The position numbers were made by a program, and so were the translations under genes. The notes under the pieces were generated by a model. That model saw only the letters and a program-made list of their open reading frames with translations. It was not told the origin of the DNA and searched no databases. From Paracoccaceae bacterium (GTDB taxonomy: Bacteria > Pseudomonadota > Alphaproteobacteria > Rhodobacterales > Rhodobacteraceae), in the NCBI GenBank assembly GCA_011523445.1, contig WTGT01000118.1, positions 1 through 7,645 of the forward strand: a DNA stretch of 7,645 bases, written 5' to 3'. Below are positions 1 to 7,212 of this stretch, piece after piece (positions within the stretch are counted from its first letter, which is position 1; each line of letters begins with the position of its first letter).

Positions 1-5
1 ATAAA

Positions 6-995
6 ATGAAAATCATTAAGGGAACATTCGCCTCCTTGCTGGCCCTATTGTTCATGGGAGTTAATCTATTTGCAGAACCTGCAATAGTTTTTGATATCGG
101 AGGTAAGTTCGACAAATCCTTCAACGAGAGTGCTTGGAACGGTGCCGAAAAATGGAAAAGTGAGACCGGTGGATCGTATAGAGAAATTGAAATTCAATCC
201 GAAGCTCAACGAGAACAAGCTCTTCGTAGATTGGCCGAAGGGGGAAGTAATCCGATTGTCATGACCGGATTTGCATTCGGCAGTGTTCTTGACAACGTTG
301 CTCCGGATTTTCCTGATACCAATTTCGCCATTATCGACTTTGTCGTTGCTCAGCCCAATGTAAAATCAATCGTGTTCAAGGAGCATGAGGGATCCTATCT
401 GGTGGGTCTAATCGCTGGTATGACCACGGCTTCCAATACAGTCGGCTTTGTCGGCGGCATGGACATTCCGTTAATTCGTAGGTTTGGTTGTGGTTATGTA
501 CAGGGCGTCAAGGCTGCAAATCCCGATATCAACGTAATACAAAACATGACCGGTAACGATCCTTCCGCCTGGAACGATCCTGTCAAAGGTGGTGAATTGA
601 CCAAGGCACAGATAGCTTCTGGAGCTGATGTTGTTTACCATGCTGCCGGTGGAACTGGTGTTGGTGTACTGCAAGCAGCTGCTGACGCTGGTATTTTGGG
701 TATCGGTGTTGATGCCAACCAAAATCACCTACATCCTGGTTCCGTTTTGACTTCGATGTTGAAAAGGGTTGACGTGGCAGTTTACAATTCTTTCTCTGAA
801 GGAGAGGATTTGAATACCTCAATAGTTGTACTTGGCCTGAAGGAAGATGGTGTTGGATATGCCTTGGATGAAAACAATCAAGATCTGATTTCAGCAGAAG
901 TACTGGAAATGGTCGAGGCTACCAAGGCTTCAATCATCAATGGCGACACTGTTGTCCACGACTACACAACTGATGACAGCTGTCCGGCCAGCTAA
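6..995 (+). CDS. BMP/PnrA-family ABC importer periplasmic substrate-binding protein
   Basis: This is the periplasmic receptor that captures the substrate and delivers it to the permeases encoded downstream. The 329-residue product starts with a signal peptide: Lys2 and Lys5, a hydrophobic core at about 8-22, and a likely cut after Ala23 (LFA|EP). There is no lipobox cysteine, so the mature protein should be soluble, as expected in a Gram-negative. BMP/Med family marks are visible: DIGGKFDKSFNESAWNG (30-46), GFVGGMDIPLIRRFGCGYVQG (147-167, the second-lobe hinge region), GIGVDANQ (232-239) and TSMLKRVDVAVY (249-260). In the characterised relative PnrA of Treponema the corresponding Asp, Phe, Asn and Lys positions contact purine nucleosides. 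The mature chain has only two cysteines, Cys162 and Cys326. The ATG at 6 gives a complete signal peptide; its ribosome binding site lies outside the window. The family call is firm. Nucleoside as the cargo is only the family default, and the neighbouring dehydrogenases leave other cargo open. Confidence 0.93.
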   Translation: MKIIKGTFASLLALLFMGVNLFAEPAIVFDIGGKFDKSFNESAWNGAEKWKSETGGSYREIEIQSEAQREQALRRLAEGGSNPIVMTGFAFGSVLDNVAPDFPDTNFAIIDFVVAQPNVKSIVFKEHEGSYLVGLIAGMTTASNTVGFVGGMDIPLIRRFGCGYVQGVKAANPDINVIQNMTGNDPSAWNDPVKGGELTKAQIASGADVVYHAAGGTGVGVLQAAADAGILGIGVDANQNHLHPGSVLTSMLKRVDVAVYNSFSEGEDLNTSIVVLGLKEDGVGYALDENNQDLISAEVLEMVEATKASIINGDTVVHDYTTDDSCPAS

Positions 996-1014
996 TATTG
1001 TTTGAGTATCAGTG

Positions 1015-2598
1015 ATGAATACTAAGGTGCAGCACGACAGTGCTGCACCTATGATTGAACTCAGGGGAATCTCGAAATCCTTTGGTCCGGTTCAGGCCAA
1101 TAAGAATATAAACCTGAAAGTAAACAAGGGATCAATCCATGGCATTGTCGGTGAAAATGGTGCCGGTAAATCGACCCTGATGTCTATTCTCTATGGATTT
1201 TACAAATCTGACTCGGGAGAAATCTATATTAATGGCGAGCACATTAATATCACCGACAGCCATGTCGCAATCGAGGCTGGCATCGGTATGGTTCACCAAC
1301 ACTTCAAATTGGTCGAAAACTTTACAGTCCTGGAAAATGTCATTCTGGGTACAGAAAACAGTTTTTTAATCAACCCAGCCCTAAACAATGCAAGGGTACT
1401 TCTTTCTGACTTGGCATCTACCTATTCACTGGAAGTGGACCCTGATGCCCTGATTGAAGACTTGTCCGTGGGACATCAACAACGTGTTGAAATACTCAAA
1501 GCCCTTTATCGACAGGCAGACATACTTATTTTGGATGAACCAACGGGAGTTTTGACACCAGCCGAAGCCGATCATCTGTTCAATATTCTGCGAAACCTGT
1601 CCAAAGAAGGCAAGACCATAATCTTGATTACCCACAAACTGAAAGAAATCATGTCGGTTACCGACACTGTAAGCGTCATGAGGCGTGGCGAAATGACAGC
1701 CACCCTGGAAACAAGTAAAACCAATCCCCAGGAGTTGGCAGAATTAATGGTTGGCAGGTCTGTTTTGCTCAGGGTTGAAAAGGACGCCACAGAAGTGGGA
1801 GACAAATCTCTGGAGGTCCATAACCTCAGTGTTACGGATAAACGAGGCGTAACAGCCCTAAAGAATGTATCATTTCATGTAAGAAAGGGAGAGATACTGG
1901 GAATTGCAGGTGTTGCCGGCAATGGCCAGACAGAACTTCTTGAAGCCTTGGGAGGAATATCACCTGCAACTGGTTCCATGAAAATTGATGGTGAAGAAAT
2001 TGCTTTGCATGGCAAGGGGTCGGATGCAAGATCAAGACGGGAATATGGGGTTTCACATGTTCCCGAAGATCGGCAAAAACTCGGTTTGATCCTGGATTTT
2101 TTTGCCTGGGAAAACATTGCGTTCGGATATCACCACAAGGATGAATTCAACAAAAACTGGCTATTGATGGATAATGGAAAAACCCGTGAAATTGCCCGTG
2201 AGGAAATGGCCAAATTTGATATCCGTCCCCCTACCCCCAATAATCTGGTCAAAAACTTTTCCGGTGGTAATCAGCAAAAAATTGTTCTGGCTCGAGAACT
2301 GGAGCAGCACCCGAAGGTATTGATCGTAGGTCAGCCAACTAGAGGTGTGGATATTGGAGCTATTGAGTTTATTCACCAAAAAATCATTGACCTCAGAAAC
2401 AAGGGAGTTGCCATACTTCTCGTAAGTGTTGAACTAGATGAGATATTTTCACTATCGGACAGGGTTGCGGTCTTGTTTGATGGAAAAATTATCGGCGAAC
2501 GCATAACGGAAGAAACCAATGAGTCGGAACTTGGATTGCTGATGGCAGGAATCGAAGATGGTTCCGGGGAACAACCAGCAATGGAATCAGTAGCATGA
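1015..2598 (+). CDS. ABC importer ATP-binding protein with two nucleotide-binding domains (BMP/nucleoside or sugar type)
   Basis: This cytoplasmic ATPase energises the importer; one chain carries both nucleotide-binding domains, as in RbsA, YufO and NupB relatives. With the ATG at 1015 it has 527 residues. Domain 1 is complete: Walker A GENGAGKST (46-54), Q-loop MVHQH (92-96), signature LSVGHQQ (150-156), Walker B ILILDEP (170-176) and the switch histidine in ITH (207). Domain 2 has the degenerate sites usual for this family: GVAGNGQT (299-306) lacks the Walker A lysine, the signature NFSGGNQQ (414-421) is intact, and Walker B reads VLIVGQPTRGVD, with GQ where Asp-Glu would be. Hence one full and one weak ATP site are expected. 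The start is uncertain: GTG 1012 and ATG 1015 are adjacent, and ATG 1051 gives MIELRGISKSFG, where most homologues begin. A weak GAG at 1004-1006 favours 1015. The 3' end overlaps the next gene by 4 bases. Confidence 0.93.
   Translation: MNTKVQHDSAAPMIELRGISKSFGPVQANKNINLKVNKGSIHGIVGENGAGKSTLMSILYGFYKSDSGEIYINGEHINITDSHVAIEAGIGMVHQHFKLVENFTVLENVILGTENSFLINPALNNARVLLSDLASTYSLEVDPDALIEDLSVGHQQRVEILKALYRQADILILDEPTGVLTPAEADHLFNILRNLSKEGKTIILITHKLKEIMSVTDTVSVMRRGEMTATLETSKTNPQELAELMVGRSVLLRVEKDATEVGDKSLEVHNLSVTDKRGVTALKNVSFHVRKGEILGIAGVAGNGQTELLEALGGISPATGSMKIDGEEIALHGKGSDARSRREYGVSHVPEDRQKLGLILDFFAWENIAFGYHHKDEFNKNWLLMDNGKTREIAREEMAKFDIRPPTPNNLVKNFSGGNQQKIVLARELEQHPKVLIVGQPTRGVDIGAIEFIHQKIIDLRNKGVAILLVSVELDEIFSLSDRVAVLFDGKIIGERITEETNESELGLLMAGIEDGSGEQPAMESVA
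1025..1050 (+). promoter_or_regulatory. Perfect 11-bp hairpin between binding-protein and ATPase genes
   Basis: The arms at 1025-1035 (AGGTGCAGCAC) and 1040-1050 (GTGCTGCACCT) are exact reverse complements around a GACA loop. Seven of the eleven pairs are G-C. The hairpin begins 30 bases after the binding-protein stop and ends on the base before an in-frame ATG at 1051. No T-run follows, so it is not a standard intrinsic terminator. In other importer operons, hairpins at this spot protect the upstream message from 3' exonucleases or slow translation of the next gene, giving more binding protein than ATPase. I infer that role here. The segment is also readable as codons of the ATPase if translation starts at 1015. 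Confidence 0.7.
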
Positions 2599-3692
2599 AG
2601 AATTTACCCAAATGGGTCGATCTGGTACTGATTCCGTTAATCAACCTGTTTCTTGCCTTCATGATTTCCGGACTGGTGGTTGTCTACATTGGCGAAAACC
2701 CCTTTCGAGCCATGCAAATCATAATCAATGGATCTCTCGGCTCAGCTTACGGGCTAGGTTATACCTTATATTATGCCACGAATTTCATATTTACCGGATT
2801 GGCCGTTGCTGTAGCCTTCCATGCCAGAATGTTCAATATTGGTGGTGAGGGTCAGGCCATGGTTGGTGGGCTTGGTACCGCACTCGTATGTTTGTTCATT
2901 GACTGGCCACATTGGACCATTGCCTTTCCTGTTGCAATAATGTCAGCAGCCCTATTCGGTGCTGCCTGGTCAGCTATTCCAGCCTACCTTCAGGCCAAGC
3001 GTGGAAGCCATATCGTCATCACGACGATCATGTTCAACTTCATTGCCTATTCCCTGATGGTTTATTTGCTTGTTCATGTCCTTAAACCCAAGGGTCAAAT
3101 GGCACCGGAATCAGCTAAATTCGTTGCAGGTTCGAACCTCCCTTCGGCCCATGATATCTTTGGCTGGTTTGGAATGGCATTCCCCAAGTCACCGCCCCTG
3201 AATATCACTTTCCTACTAGCGGTTCTCGCATGTTTCCTGATTTGGCTATTTATCTGGAGAACCCGTATGGGTTACGCCATAAGAGCTTTCGGCTGGAGTG
3301 AGACAGCTGCCGTTTATGCAGGTATTTCCCCCTTCAAGATCATCATGGTTTCAATGCTTGTATCCGGGGGTCTTGCTGGAATGATGTCCATCAATTCGGT
3401 CATGGGGGAAGCCGAAAGACTGTTGATCGATTCGGTGCAAGGAGCTGGTTTTGTGGGTATCGCCGCTGCTCTGATGGGAAGGTCTCATCCGCTTGGTGTT
3501 TTCCTGGCTGCGGTCTTGTTTGGTGTCCTTTATCAAGGTGGTGCCGAACTTGAATTTGAAATGCCAGCCGTTTCCAGGGAAATGATTGTTGTCATACAGG
3601 CCTTGGTAATCCTGTTTACAGGTGCCTTGGAAAATCTGGTACGAGTTCCCATCGGGAAGATATTCATGAAACTTAATACGAAGCAGAACTGA
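2595..3692 (+). CDS. ABC importer inner-membrane permease, first subunit (YufP/NupP-like)
   Basis: This is one of two permeases forming the membrane channel of the importer. The 365-residue product belongs to the BPD_transp_2 family (LivH/RbsC/YufP group). Hydrophobic segments are visible at about 11-33, 56-76, 86-103, 108-130, 140-164, 203-221, 246-267, 283-313 and 330-346. The family motif MFNIGGEGQAMVGG (79-92) lies after the second segment, and RTRMGYAIRAFGWSETAAVYAGIS (222-245), the cytoplasmic stretch expected to contact the ATPase, is well preserved. The ATG overlaps the ATPase stop as ATGA and there is no strong ribosome binding site, so translation is probably coupled. It pairs with the next permease as a heterodimer; this longer type with FNIGGEGQ always sits next to the shorter type with an NIGLEG-like motif in such operons. 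Length and motifs are normal and nothing looks broken. Confidence 0.93.
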   Translation: MKNLPKWVDLVLIPLINLFLAFMISGLVVVYIGENPFRAMQIIINGSLGSAYGLGYTLYYATNFIFTGLAVAVAFHARMFNIGGEGQAMVGGLGTALVCLFIDWPHWTIAFPVAIMSAALFGAAWSAIPAYLQAKRGSHIVITTIMFNFIAYSLMVYLLVHVLKPKGQMAPESAKFVAGSNLPSAHDIFGWFGMAFPKSPPLNITFLLAVLACFLIWLFIWRTRMGYAIRAFGWSETAAVYAGISPFKIIMVSMLVSGGLAGMMSINSVMGEAERLLIDSVQGAGFVGIAAALMGRSHPLGVFLAAVLFGVLYQGGAELEFEMPAVSREMIVVIQALVILFTGALENLVRVPIGKIFMKLNTKQN

Positions 3693-4660
3693 TGGATTAT
3701 CTGACGATCATTCAGATTCTTGATTCGATGCTCAGGCTATCGGCACCCCTCATTTTTGCCTGCCTGGCAGGATTGTTTTCGGAACGATCAGGTATCTTTG
3801 ATATCGGGCTGGAAGGTAAAATGCTGGCCTCAGCTTTCTTTTCTGCGGCTGTTGCTGCAGCGACAGGATCGGTTTGGCTAGGTTTGATGGCGGGTTTGAC
3901 TGCTTCCATGATATTGGCAGCCATTCACGGGTTTGCCTCAATTACCTTTCAAGGTAATCAATTGATCTCAGGAGTGGCAATAAACTTCCTGGCATCCGGA
4001 ATGACCGCACTGATCGGGCAGAATTGGTTTCGTTTGGGTGGCAGAACACCATCCCTTTCGGGTGATGGCCGCTTCCTGCCCATTGAGTTCCCCTTTGCCG
4101 AGTCGATAGGCAAGATTCCTTTTCTTGGACCAATTTACAGTGAACTTCTTTCGGGCCATACCATTTTGGTTTATGTTGCGCTGTTGACCGTACCGTTCAC
4201 CTGGTGGTTGTTGTTTAAGACCAGGTTTGGACTGAGGCTTAGAGCAGTAGGTGAAAACCCCGAAGCTGTTGATACGGGGGGCGTTTCAGTTTCTTTCCTC
4301 AGGTACCGGGCCGTTTTGATTTGTGGGTTGCTTTGTGGATTGGGAGGTGCTTATCTGGCAACGGGCATGGCCGCTGGTTTCATCCGGGACATGACTGCTG
4401 GCAAGGGGTTCATTGCCCTTGCTGCCTTGATTTTTGCCAAATGGCGTCCTGCCTACGCCCTTTATGCCTGCCTGTTGTTCGGCTTTCTGGAAGCAATTGC
4501 GATCAGGTATCAAAATATCACAATAGAAGGTGTCGGAACCATACCCGTTCAGTTCATGCAGGCACTGCCATATATCCTGACCATTGTAATTCTGGCAGGC
4601 TTGGTTGGTAAGGCCATTCCACCCAAGGCAGGTGGAGAACCTTATGTCAAGGAAAGGTGA
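3692..4660 (+). CDS. ABC importer inner-membrane permease, second subunit (YufQ/NupQ-like)
   Basis: This is the second channel subunit, 322 residues, also of the BPD_transp_2 family. The family motif ERSGIFDIGLEGKML (31-45) is the counterpart of the common NIGLEGMML form, here with Asp in place of Asn. The ATPase-contact stretch LRAVGENPEAVDTGGVSV (183-200) and the late motif DMTAGKGFIALAALIFAKW (233-251) are both clear. Hydrophobic segments run at about 14-30, 46-82 (two spans), 91-109, 157-175, 205-224, 239-271 (two spans) and 292-306. The start ATG shares its first base with the stop of the previous permease (TGATG), a typical coupled junction; only a weak GAAG lies upstream. The C-terminus is short and polar (PPKAGGEPYVKER). 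It completes the importer; no second binding protein or extra ATPase is seen. Confidence 0.93.
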   Translation: MDYLTIIQILDSMLRLSAPLIFACLAGLFSERSGIFDIGLEGKMLASAFFSAAVAAATGSVWLGLMAGLTASMILAAIHGFASITFQGNQLISGVAINFLASGMTALIGQNWFRLGGRTPSLSGDGRFLPIEFPFAESIGKIPFLGPIYSELLSGHTILVYVALLTVPFTWWLLFKTRFGLRLRAVGENPEAVDTGGVSVSFLRYRAVLICGLLCGLGGAYLATGMAAGFIRDMTAGKGFIALAALIFAKWRPAYALYACLLFGFLEAIAIRYQNITIEGVGTIPVQFMQALPYILTIVILAGLVGKAIPPKAGGEPYVKER

Positions 4661-4667
4661 CGACTTT

Positions 4668-4700
4668 TCATTAACTGCTGACTATCATTAATTTGACTAT
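4668..4700 (+). repeat. Imperfect tandem direct repeat spanning the aldehyde dehydrogenase start
   Basis: Copy 1 at 4668-4684 reads TCATTAA-CTGC-TGACTA and copy 2 at 4685-4699 reads TCATTAA-TT-TGACTA. Each is followed by another T, so the shared blocks are TCATTAA and TGACTAT. Copy 2 ends in the ATG of the aldehyde dehydrogenase (4699-4701). The gap between the permease stop and this ATG is only 38 bases and has no purine-rich ribosome binding site. The repeat could be a two-site operator, a slippage duplication that displaced the original leader, or chance in AT-rich DNA. Confidence 0.5.
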
Positions 4701-6156
4701 GGCCATCCAACCCGAAATTCCCCAAAAGCAAAATTTCATCAATGGTGAATGGTGTGCCCCGATTGCAGGCCAATACATGGATACCTACCGCCCTTCATCG
4801 GGCAAACCCTTGGCATCCCTTCCCGCCTCAACCGAAAATGATATTGATCAGGCCGTTGAAGCAGCCCGTACAGCCTTTGAAAGCGGAGCATGGTCAAATT
4901 TAAATCCCGTACAAAGAGGAAGATTACTTGCTAGATTGGGCAAGGCCATCGAGGACAACATAAACGAGTTAGCAGAATTGGAAGCCAGTGATACTGGGAA
5001 ACCACTTAAACAGGCGAATGCAGATATTGTAGCAACAGCAAGGTATTTTGAATTCTATGGTGGTGCTGCGGACAAGTTTGGTGGTGAAACAATTCCCTAT
5101 CTTCAAGACTATCAGGTTCAATTGGTAAGAGAACCCCTGGGGGTAACAGGGCATATAATTCCTTGGAACTATCCCGCGCAAATGTTTGGAAGAACATTGG
5201 CTCCTGCCTTGGCGATGGGTAATTGTGTTGTTTTCAAGCCTGCCGAAGACGCGTGTCTTACCCCAATTGCCCTAACCGGATTGGCCCATGATGCAGGCTT
5301 TCCGAAAGGCTCCATCAATCTGGTAACCGGTATAGGTGAGGAGGCCGGATCAGCCCTTGCTTCCCATCAAGACATTAATTTTCTTTCCTTTACCGGATCA
5401 CCCGAAGTTGGATCAAACGTCCAGGCTCAGGCTTCCAAGAACCATATATCCTGTACCCTGGAGCTGGGAGGAAAATCACCACAGATTGTCTTCAGCGATG
5501 CCGATCTAAAGATGGCCTTGCCAATCATCGTTAATGCAATTATTCAAAATGCCGGTCAAACCTGTTCTGCGGGTTCAAGAATTCTTATTCAGGATTCCAT
5601 ATATGACGAGGTTGTTTGTGAGCTGCAATCCCGGTTCTCGAAACTTGTTGCTGGACCATATGATCAGAATCATGATCTGGGGCCGCTGATTTCGTTGAAA
5701 CAAAAAGAAAGGGTAACCGATTACCTAAAGGGGGTGAATGAGGATTTGTTCCTTGCCAAAGGTGAAATTGCATCATCGGCATCTTCCTCAGGGTATTATT
5801 TTCCTCCTACTCTGATTGGTCCTGTAGATCCCGATGACAAACTTGCCCGGGAGGAGATCTTTGGACCGGTATTGGTTTGTATCAAATTTCAGGATGAAGC
5901 CGAAGCAATAAATATTGCCAATGGAACAAGATACGGGTTGATTTCCGGTGTTTGGACTCGTGATGGCAGCAGGCAAATAAGATTGTCCAGAAAACTGAAT
6001 TGTGGTCAGGTATTCATTAACTGCTATGGTGCTGGTGGGGGTGTGGAATTACCTTTCGGTGGAACCAAAATGAGTGGCCACGGAAGGGAAAAGGGCATGG
6101 AAGCATTAAAGGAATTTTCGCAGATTAAAACGGTTGTACAATATTACGGGGAATAA
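4699..6156 (+). CDS. NAD-type aldehyde dehydrogenase (ALDH superfamily)
   Basis: This cytoplasmic enzyme oxidises an aldehyde to the carboxylic acid with NAD(P)+. The 485-residue protein (start at ATG 4699) has the whole ALDH active site: PWNYP with catalytic Asn157, FKPAED with Lys180, FTGSPEVG (231-238) for the cofactor, LELGGK with general base Glu255, NAGQTCSAGSR with nucleophile Cys289, and EEIFGPV with Glu386. Glu183 in KPAE matches the residue that binds the adenine ribose in NAD-preferring members, so NAD+ is likely. The end (GAGGGVELPFGG, then SGHGREKG) resembles betaine-aldehyde and gamma-aminobutyraldehyde dehydrogenase-like proteins, but a precise substrate cannot be assigned. A TTG at 4693 would add two residues; the ATG is preferred. 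There is no clear ribosome binding site. Same strand as the importer and 5 bases before the SDR gene, which suggests consecutive oxidation steps. Confidence 0.92.
   Translation: MAIQPEIPQKQNFINGEWCAPIAGQYMDTYRPSSGKPLASLPASTENDIDQAVEAARTAFESGAWSNLNPVQRGRLLARLGKAIEDNINELAELEASDTGKPLKQANADIVATARYFEFYGGAADKFGGETIPYLQDYQVQLVREPLGVTGHIIPWNYPAQMFGRTLAPALAMGNCVVFKPAEDACLTPIALTGLAHDAGFPKGSINLVTGIGEEAGSALASHQDINFLSFTGSPEVGSNVQAQASKNHISCTLELGGKSPQIVFSDADLKMALPIIVNAIIQNAGQTCSAGSRILIQDSIYDEVVCELQSRFSKLVAGPYDQNHDLGPLISLKQKERVTDYLKGVNEDLFLAKGEIASSASSSGYYFPPTLIGPVDPDDKLAREEIFGPVLVCIKFQDEAEAINIANGTRYGLISGVWTRDGSRQIRLSRKLNCGQVFINCYGAGGGVELPFGGTKMSGHGREKGMEALKEFSQIKTVVQYYGE
6148..6152 (+). promoter_or_regulatory. 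Probable ribosome binding site of the SDR gene
   Basis: GGGGA lies 9 bases before the ATG at 6162 and overlaps the last Gly-Glu codons of the aldehyde dehydrogenase. It supports ATG 6162 over the out-of-frame ATG at 6157. It is one of the better Shine-Dalgarno-like sites in this operon. Confidence 0.4.
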
Positions 6157-6161
6157 ATGGT

Positions 6162-6926
6162 ATGCGATTGAATGGTAAGTCGGCTTTGATTACAGGTGCA
6201 GCTTCTGGGTTTGGCAAGGAGATCGCCATTCGTTTTGCCAAAGAAGGTTCAAATTTGATTCTTACAGACCTCAACGAGAAAGGATTGCATCAGACAAGAC
6301 AGGAAATTGAGAGTATTGGATCGAAAGTTTCCATCGATTTATACAGAAATGATGTGAGTGATTTCGAGGATGTACAAAACTTAATACACACAGTTTTTAG
6401 TTCTGGTTCCATTATCAATATTCTGGTTAACAATGCTGGCTGGAGTCATTCAAACCAACCCCTTTTGGATGTGGATTATGAAACCTTCCGGAAAGTCTTC
6501 GAAATCAATGTCTTTTCCATTTACAACTTTACTCAAGCCATAGTTCCACACTGGCGGAACATGGGTGGAGGAACAATGATCAATATCAGTTCCACGGCAG
6601 GCTTTCGTCCCCGGCCAGGACTGACTTGGTACAATTCAACCAAGGGTGCTGTCAATACCATGACAAAATCCCTGGCGGTTGAGTTGGCTCCTGACAACAT
6701 CAGGGTATGTGGAATTGCCCCTGTCATTGGCAAAACCGGTTTGACGGAAGCTTTCATGGGTGGCCCCGATACTCCCGAGATCAGGAAAAAGTTTCTGGAT
6801 TCCATCCCCTTGGGTCGCTTCAGCACCCCTTCTGATATTGCTTCAGCAGCATTGTTTCTTTCGTCCGATGAGGCGGATTTCATCACTGGTTCAATACTAG
6901 AGGTTGATGGAGGTCGCTGTATTTGA
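6162..6926 (+). CDS. Classical short-chain dehydrogenase/reductase (SDR)
   Basis: This is an NAD(P)-dependent oxidoreductase of 254 residues, the normal length for a classical SDR. The cofactor motif TGAASGFG is at 11-18, and Asp36 at the end of the second strand (LILTD) points to NAD(H). NNAG is at 90-93 and the structural Asn116 is in FEINV. The catalytic triad is Ser144 (ISSTAG), Tyr157 and Lys161 (WYNSTK). After it, GIAPVIGKTGL replaces the common NPG region, and the chain ends with the usual FITGSILEVDGG. Generic names such as FabG-like or glucose 1-dehydrogenase-like would be given automatically, but neither is proven; a lone SDR beside an aldehyde dehydrogenase fits oxidation of an alcohol or sugar hydroxyl better than fatty acid synthesis. 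The gene starts 5 bases after the aldehyde dehydrogenase stop and is the last intact gene of the plus-strand run. Confidence 0.92.
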   Translation: MRLNGKSALITGAASGFGKEIAIRFAKEGSNLILTDLNEKGLHQTRQEIESIGSKVSIDLYRNDVSDFEDVQNLIHTVFSSGSIINILVNNAGWSHSNQPLLDVDYETFRKVFEINVFSIYNFTQAIVPHWRNMGGGTMINISSTAGFRPRPGLTWYNSTKGAVNTMTKSLAVELAPDNIRVCGIAPVIGKTGLTEAFMGGPDTPEIRKKFLDSIPLGRFSTPSDIASAALFLSSDEADFITGSILEVDGGRCI

Positions 6927-7080
6927 CCTAGTCCTTAAATCAATAAGATATCTAAATAAGTGGGGAAACAATTAATCTCTGGTCCGCACTCAAAACAAAA
7001 ACCAGGTGGTTTTGGTAGATAAAGGTATGTTTTTGGGAATGGCATGACCTAGGGTCGATTTTGACCACAAAAATTATTAG
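6927..7080. other. Non-coding stretch after the operon, weak inverted repeats only
   Basis: No open frame of interest runs through these 154 bases in either direction. A six-pair stem AAAACC/GGTTTT (6998-7003 and 7008-7013, loop AGGT) has its T-run inside the 3' arm and is followed by GGTAG, so it is at best a poor terminator. A second weak stem GGTC/GACC (7053-7056 and 7063-7066, loop GATTTT) competes with GACC at 7046-7049. The octamer TGACCTAG occurs at 6924-6931 and again at 7045-7052. I see no convincing intrinsic terminator for the plus-strand operon here; Rho-dependent ending is possible. Confidence 0.45.
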
Positions 7081-7212
7081 CCAAGCCATGTACTAAAAGC
7101 GATGGGATTAACAGAAGAAATAATCAATTCTGCTTTGAGAGTATCTTGGTGCTGTTTAAATAATAAAGAAGATATTTTATGTTTAACTAACGGTCTGAAG
7201 AAACTCCATTAA
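7081..7212 (+). pseudogene. Relic of the 3' end of a class-V aminotransferase (cysteine desulfurase-like) gene
   Basis: Forty-three codons followed by TAA read, in one frame, like the C-terminal end of an IscS/NifS-family cysteine desulfurase. The frame opens PSHVLKAMGL, continues with ALRVSW at residues 22-27 and EDI at 34-36, and closes with a short basic helix GLKKLH. In E. coli IscS the matching parts read PSYVLRALGL, SIRFSLGRF and EEEI, with the same order and spacing. The codon directly before the first Pro is TAG (7078-7080), and no ACSSGKV-like segment that normally precedes PSHVL can be read in any plus-strand frame upstream. The catalytic lysine and cysteine regions are therefore missing and the piece cannot be active. 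An ATG at 7102 could open a 36-residue peptide, but I see no ribosome binding site. GC is near 27 percent over 7141-7200. The assignment is from family memory and unconfirmed. Confidence 0.58.

Noticed and set aside
1025..1050. The hairpin as an intrinsic terminator after the binding-protein gene
   Set aside because: No T-run follows the stem; the next bases are ATGATTGAAC and the ATPase continues.
1909..2337. Missing Walker A lysine and Walker B Asp-Glu in the second ATPase domain as signs of decay
   Set aside because: A degenerate second site is usual for this double-domain importer family, and the rest of the domain is intact.
6533..6886. 117-codon minus-strand open frame opposite the SDR gene
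   Set aside because: It lies wholly inside a clear SDR with all motifs, has no recognisable domain and no ribosome binding site; it is a shadow frame.
6998..7013. AAAACC/GGTTTT stem as the terminator of the six-gene run
   Set aside because: The stem has only six pairs, four of them A-T, and the T-run is inside the stem and followed by GG.
6924..7052. Octamer TGACCTAG repeated at 6924 and 7045 as attachment-site or insertion duplication
   Set aside because: Only eight bases match, there is no inverted-repeat end and nothing between the copies resembles a mobile gene; chance is likely.
7078..7080. The TAG before PSHVL as a recoded (pyrrolysine or readthrough) codon
   Set aside because: The codons upstream of it do not continue the cysteine desulfurase sequence, so there is nothing for readthrough to join.
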